Origin: Treponema sp.
GTDB taxonomy: Bacteria > Spirochaetota > Spirochaetia > Treponematales > Treponemataceae
Length of the DNA: 9,366 bases
Reading direction: 5' to 3'
NCBI GenBank assembly: GCA_031290005.1
Contig: JAITOJ010000092.1
Span: 1-9,366, forward strand
The notes below the pieces were generated by a model, which had not been told where the DNA came from, ran no database searches, and saw only the letters and a list, made by a program, of their open reading frames with translations. The number at the start of each line of letters is the position of its first letter. Positions within the stretch are counted from its first letter, which is position 1. Both the position numbers and the translations under genes were made by a program. Positions 6,037-9,366 of this stretch are shown piece after piece.

Positions 6037-7406
6037 ATGAAAAAATTAGTATCAGCATTGGTAGTTTTTGCCCTGTGTATGGGGGGGGGGGGGGGGGGGT
6101 GTTGGCGAAAACCCAACCTGATGGACTTACTTTTTCGGGAAGTTTGCAAACTGGCTTTGAAGTACATGCCGGTGAAACAGACGTCAGGGTGTTCGGCATT
6201 GACGATCCTATCTTTCTAATGCGCGACGACGATTCCGATAAAGCGTACCGCCTGCGTTTCGGCGCTGCGTACGAACAGAAAAGATTCGGAATGAAATTGC
6301 GCTTTGATATGGAAACCGAGTACTATCCGGTAAATGTGGATCAGGCAGGAGAGAAAGTAGGGGAGTCGCTTGCTGATGAGTATAAACCTAAAGAACTGAA
6401 GAATAACATCTCCCTTGAGGATGTTATTCCAAAGCTCGGTTATGGGTATGTCTGGGGGAATTTCGGCTCCTTTCTTACCGTATCAGGCGGCAAAATCGTG
6501 GAGAACGCCTGGGAAACAGAGGGCGACTGGGCGGACGGCTATGACGGCGCTGGCTTGGTGCGCTTTGAGTTTAAGCCTATCGAAGGGTTAAATTTCGGCT
6601 TTTCTTTGGGAAACAACACCCGCGTTTTTAACGCGGTTCCGCTGCAAAGCGTCTTCCAGAACCTGATTATCGGCGCGAAATATGCCAACGAAGGCGCAGG
6701 GTTTAGCGCGGTGCTTGCCGCCAAGTTTGACTACGGCGAAACCTATGACAAGGTGGATGTTGACGCACTGACTGCCGGTACTTCTGATCCTCTTTACTCT
6801 GTGGTCGGTAAACAAACCCCTATCGAGGCTTCGAAAGGCATAGACCTTGCTTTCGGCGTAAAGTATACCGGTGTGCCTAAACTTACCCTTAACCTTGACG
6901 GACAAATAACAAAAATCGGCAGCAAAGAAGAACCAGTCGTCATTGACGGAAAAACCGAAGAACTATGGTCCGGTTACGCTGATATTCGCCTGAATGCAGG
7001 TTACCAGATAATCGACTCCCTTTCGGTCAATTTGCTGGTAAAAATGCTCGCAGCCGATGCTGTTAAGGATAAGGATAAGGGTAAGGATAATGAAAAAAGA
7101 GTAGTTGTCGTTCCGTTTTATATCGCCCCTGGTGTTATGTACAACGTTATGCCCGGTCTGTATGTAGGTCTTGAAGCGCGGTTCTATATGGACAAAGTGG
7201 AAGACCTGGATAAGGTGCGCGCAAATGACGGTATATCCCTTGACCACCAAATTGGCTACAACGACGAAAACTTTTCCTTTGCCATAGTGCCGAAGGCTGT
7301 TCTTGCATTAAGCGCCCAGGCCGCCTTCATCTTCTATGATGAAATCGCCGTTGAAGATGGCGATCTGCGCAATATCTTCGGCTGTAACTTCAGATGGTCG
7401 TTCTAA
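6037..7406 (+). CDS. outer-membrane beta-barrel protein, frame interrupted at a poly-G tract
   Basis: The gene starts at the ATG at 6037, with AAAGGAGG five bases upstream, and encodes a signal peptide (MKKLVSALVVFALCM). A run of 19 G follows. In the start frame translation then leaves the barrel frame and stops at 6217-6219 after 60 residues. The barrel frame resumes at 6099 as VLAKTQPDG, giving a plausible signal-peptidase site after VLA, and runs 435 residues to the stop at 7404. A tract of 17 or 20 G would join the two parts into a protein of 455 or 456 residues. The mature part shows alternating polar/hydrophobic strands with many Gly and aromatic residues and ends in FRWSF, the terminal Phe typical of barrels inserted by BamA. 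I do not recognise the exact family; it resembles the hypothetical surface barrels and porins of treponemes. Position before a sugar symporter and a glycosidase suggests a substrate-uptake pore, which is inference. Without a tract change or slippage, the sequence as given makes no full-length protein. Confidence 0.78.
6081..6099 (+). repeat. poly-G homopolymer of 19, candidate phase-variation switch
   Basis: Nineteen consecutive G lie within the signal-peptide region of the outer-membrane gene, the first being the G of a Met codon (6079-6081). Read in the start frame they give six Gly codons and then leave the barrel frame. A gain of one G or a loss of two restores it. Such tracts change length by slipped-strand mispairing, and poly-G switches are established in Treponema pallidum (for example near tpr genes) and in Campylobacter. 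Tract length is also prone to sequencing and assembly error. Confidence 0.9.
7065..7088 (+). repeat. in-frame hexamer tandem repeat in the barrel gene
   Basis: Four tandem copies of AAGGAT are present, the third changed by one base to AAGGGT. They encode the charged stretch KDKDKGKD between two predicted strands, so they most likely form a surface or periplasmic loop. The unit is six bases, so copy-number change would lengthen or shorten the loop without shifting the frame. Confidence 0.75.
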
Positions 7407-7427
7407 TCGCTGCTTGAAGAATGAGTA

Positions 7428-7460
7428 CAAGCCGTCACTGCGTCAAGTGGTGATGGCTTG
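7428..7460 (+). other. intercistronic stem-loop between barrel and symporter genes
   Basis: The arms CAAGCCGTCAC (7428-7438) and GTGATGGCTTG (7450-7460) can form an 11-base-pair stem with one G-U pair around an 11-base loop. No run of U follows, so it does not look like a classical rho-independent terminator. It may instead mark an mRNA processing or stability point, or partly limit read-through into the symporter gene. It ends 15 bases before that gene's ribosome site. Confidence 0.5.
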
Positions 7461-7486
7461 GATCCTGGTGAATAAAGAGGACCCTC

Positions 7487-8860
7487 ATGACAACTATTAC
7501 TGAGCGGGCTAGTTACGGTTCCTACTTTTTGGGCCAAAACATCTTTTACTGGCTGGTTACTATGTATATGGTGCCGTTTTTTACGGACTCAGGTGTTCCT
7601 CCCCTCACCGTGGCCGTCCTTGCCCTGGTGGTCAAAGTGTGGGACGGGATTAACGACCCCATCTTCGGCGGGATTGTGGACAAGGTGCGGCTCAAAAAGG
7701 GCAAGTTCCTGTTCTGGCTGCGCCTGTCCCTGATTTTTATTCCCCTCTCCACCGTGCTGATCTTCGCCCTGCCCTCAGACCTCAGCCTGGGTATGAAAAT
7801 CCTCTGGTCTGCCCTGGCGTATATTTTCTGGAGTACGGCGTACACTATCTGCGACGCCCCGGTTTTCGGCCTGGTCACCACCATGACCGACCAGCTTCAG
7901 GAACGCACCACCCTGATAACCATAGGCCGGATTTTCGCCGGAGGCGGCTTTGCGGTGGCAGGGGTGATTGTGCCCCTGATTCGCCAGAATGTCGGCGGAT
8001 GGCTGCCAATGGCGGCCCTGCTCTCTGCAGTGTCTCTCATTTTTATGACTCCCCTGTGTTTTACCGCCCGGGAACGCATCGCCCCCCGCAAAGAAGAGCG
8101 GGAAGGTGGAAGTGCCGCAACGGTGAGCTTTGGGGATATGTTCCGGTACCTGAAAAGCAACAAGTATCTGTTTATCTACTTCGGGGCATTTATTCTTGCC
8201 CGGATTTTTGACATTGGAGGTATGCTCGGTATGTATTTTGCCCGGTACAACCTGGGAGATGAAAGCCTTCTGGGGGTGCTGGGTACTATTACCATTGCTC
8301 CCTCCCTAATCGGCATGTTGGCAGTGCCGGTGTTGTGCAAAAGAATTGACAAATTCACCCTGTTCTGGTGGTGCACCGTATTGACGGTGATCTTTGGGGC
8401 AGCGTCCTATTGTGCGGGCTATAGTTCGTTCCCGGTGTTTGTGGCCTTTGCGTGTCTCCGCTCGATTCCCGCCGGGTTTATAGGGGTACTGATGTTCATG
8501 TTCACCCCGGATTGCGTGGAATACGGGGCCTACAAGACCGGGGTCAACGCGTCGGGTATCGCCTTCTCCCTCCAGACTTTCTCATCCAAGCTGCTGGGGG
8601 CTTTCAACACCGCCATCGCCGCAGTGCTCCTGTCCCTTATCGGGTTTGTCCAGGGCGAGGGCGCGGCGCAGCCCGCAGGCTTTGAGGATAGACTATTTGT
8701 CGCCTATATACTGGTGCCTGCCCTGGGGTTCCTGCTGGCTCTGCCCCTGTTGAGCCGCTACAAACTGCGGGAGAAGGATGTGCAGGTGATGGCCCGGTAC
8801 AACAGCGGCGCAATCAGCCGGGAGGAAGCGGATTCGCTTTTAGGAGGACGATATTCATGA
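7487..8860 (+). CDS. GPH-family (MFS) glycoside/sugar:cation symporter
   Basis: A complete 457-residue inner-membrane transporter of the glycoside-pentoside-hexuronide:cation symporter family, the group of MelB, XylP and UidB, of normal length. Hydrophobic stretches account for about twelve helices. Family signatures are the loop KVWDGINDPIFGGIVDKV (50-67) between helices 2 and 3, the region around CDAPVFGLVTTMTDQLQER (122-140), and in the second half DCVEYGAYKTGVNASGIAF (342-360) followed by SSKLLGAF. It probably imports a sugar or small glycoside with Na+ or H+. The ATG at 7487 follows an AGAGGA site (7476-7481). It lies 80 bases after the barrel gene with no strong promoter seen between, and its stop overlaps the glycosidase start by ATGA, so it is coupled to that enzyme. 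The substrate cannot be read from the sequence; a beta-linked disaccharide or aryl glycoside would fit the neighbour. From here on the DNA looks more GC-rich than in the barrel gene. Confidence 0.92.
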   Translation: MTTITERASYGSYFLGQNIFYWLVTMYMVPFFTDSGVPPLTVAVLALVVKVWDGINDPIFGGIVDKVRLKKGKFLFWLRLSLIFIPLSTVLIFALPSDLSLGMKILWSALAYIFWSTAYTICDAPVFGLVTTMTDQLQERTTLITIGRIFAGGGFAVAGVIVPLIRQNVGGWLPMAALLSAVSLIFMTPLCFTARERIAPRKEEREGGSAATVSFGDMFRYLKSNKYLFIYFGAFILARIFDIGGMLGMYFARYNLGDESLLGVLGTITIAPSLIGMLAVPVLCKRIDKFTLFWWCTVLTVIFGAASYCAGYSSFPVFVAFACLRSIPAGFIGVLMFMFTPDCVEYGAYKTGVNASGIAFSLQTFSSKLLGAFNTAIAAVLLSLIGFVQGEGAAQPAGFEDRLFVAYILVPALGFLLALPLLSRYKLREKDVQVMARYNSGAISREEADSLLGGRYS

Positions 8861-9366
8861 ATGTAAAGGAACTACTGGCAAAACTGACTTTGGAAGAAAA
8901 AGCCTCCCTCTGTGGCGGGCAGGATTTCTGGCGCCTCAAGGGGATTGAACGCCTGCCTTCCATCATGGTGACTGACGGCCCTCATGGTCTGCGCAAACAG
9001 GCCGGGGAGAGCGACCATCTGGGAAGCAACGCCAGCGTCCCGGCCACCTGCTTTCCCTCAGCGGCTGCCACGGCCAGCAGCTTTGACCGCGCCCTGCTGC
9101 GGGAAATCGGAGAGGCAATGGGCGAAGAAGCCTTGCAGGAGCAGGTCTCGGTGATTCTGGGACCGGGGGTGAACATCAAACGCAGCCCTTTGTGTGGCCG
9201 CAACTTCGAGTACTTCAGCGAAGACCCCCTGGTGGCGGGCGAACTGGGGGCTTCTCTCATCGAAGGCATTCAGAGCAAGGGTGTAGGAACCAGCCTGAAA
9301 CACTTTGCCGCCAACAGTCAGGAACGCGCCCGGCTGAGCAACGACTCTGTGGTTGACGAGCGGGCT
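8857..9366 (+). CDS. GH3-family glycoside hydrolase (beta-glucosidase-like), C-terminus off the window
   Basis: The first 170 codons of a glycoside hydrolase family 3 enzyme, cut by the right edge. Family motifs in order are LTLEEKASLCGGQDFW (10-25), the substrate-binding VTDGPHGLR (38-46), FPSAAATASSFD (66-77), LGPGVNIKRSPLCGRNFEYFSEDP (a conserved block at 101-124, with R115 and E118) and KHFAANSQE (148-156), where the KH pair contacts sugar. The nucleophilic Asp lies further downstream, outside the window. No signal peptide is present, so it acts in the cytoplasm on sugar brought in by the symporter. GH3 members cleave beta-glucosides, beta-xylosides or beta-N-acetylglucosaminides; the LCGRNFEYFSEDP form is typical of the beta-glucosidase/xylosidase branch. 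An AGGAGG site (8842-8847) nine bases upstream lies inside the symporter gene, and the start overlaps its stop codon. Confidence 0.93.
   Translation, partial: MNVKELLAKLTLEEKASLCGGQDFWRLKGIERLPSIMVTDGPHGLRKQAGESDHLGSNASVPATCFPSAAATASSFDRALLREIGEAMGEEALQEQVSVILGPGVNIKRSPLCGRNFEYFSEDPLVAGELGASLIEGIQSKGVGTSLKHFAANSQERARLSNDSVVDERA

Noticed and set aside
5877..7406. A longer rightward reading frame opening at a GTG at 5877 that includes the barrel without a frameshift
   Set aside because: It has no ribosome site, runs across the consensus promoter and the AAAGGAGG of the real start, and its first 70 or so residues lack a signal peptide. The ATG at 6037 has all start signals, so the frame break at the G-run is the better reading.
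1..9366. tRNA, rRNA, CRISPR array, insertion sequence or phage genes
   Set aside because: Scanned by eye on both strands; no cloverleaf, spaced repeats, transposase motifs or terminal inverted repeats seen. Several long antisense openings opposite the kinase, flavoprotein and symporter genes are shadows with no ribosome sites or family motifs.

Overview
The window looks like chromosome from an anaerobic, host- or gut-associated spirochaete, most likely Treponema-like. The grounds are the gene mix (an anaerobic GlpA/DUF1667 redox cluster beside an alkyl-DHAP-synthase-like oxidase), a beta-barrel outer-membrane protein ending in Phe, and a long poly-G tract inside that gene, a switch type known from treponemes. 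This assignment is inference from gene content; no rRNA or marker gene is present. All translations and alignments were read by eye against remembered families.

Left half (1-5666, all minus strand, transcribed right to left): a tightly packed five-gene operon. In order of transcription it holds a GlpA-like FAD dehydrogenase with a C-terminal [2Fe-2S] BFD-type domain, a GlpB/HcnB-like pyridine-nucleotide FAD oxidoreductase, a small four-cysteine DUF1667 protein, an FGGY-family sugar/polyol kinase, and an alkyldihydroxyacetonephosphate-synthase-like FAD oxidase cut by the left edge. The first three overlap by ATGA junctions and the rest are 26 and 3 bases apart, each with a clear Shine-Dalgarno. 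The logic is phosphorylation of a polyol (glycerol or a relative), oxidation of the phosphate by a three-protein flavin/iron-sulfur relay, and use of the product by a further flavoenzyme. The only good promoter puts the transcription start on the first codon, so the operon may be read from a leaderless mRNA.

Middle (5667-6036): a divergent control region of 370 bases. It carries the leftward promoter, a perfect -35/-10 pair for the rightward gene, and a 13-base inverted repeat whose right arm contains the -35 box, a candidate operator.

Right half (6037-9366, plus strand): an outer-membrane beta-barrel gene, then a GPH-family (MFS) sugar:cation symporter, then a GH3 glycosidase cut by the right edge. 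The symporter and glycosidase overlap by ATGA. Together they suggest uptake of a glycoside across both membranes and its cytoplasmic hydrolysis.

Main discovery candidate: a run of 19 G (6081-6099) inside the signal peptide of the beta-barrel gene. As written, the signal peptide and the barrel are in different frames, so the gene reads as OFF. A run of 17 or 20 G would give a complete 455- or 456-residue protein with a normal signal peptide. This has the layout of a phase-variable surface protein, perhaps with polar effects on the sugar genes behind it. A homopolymer length error in the assembly is the main alternative.
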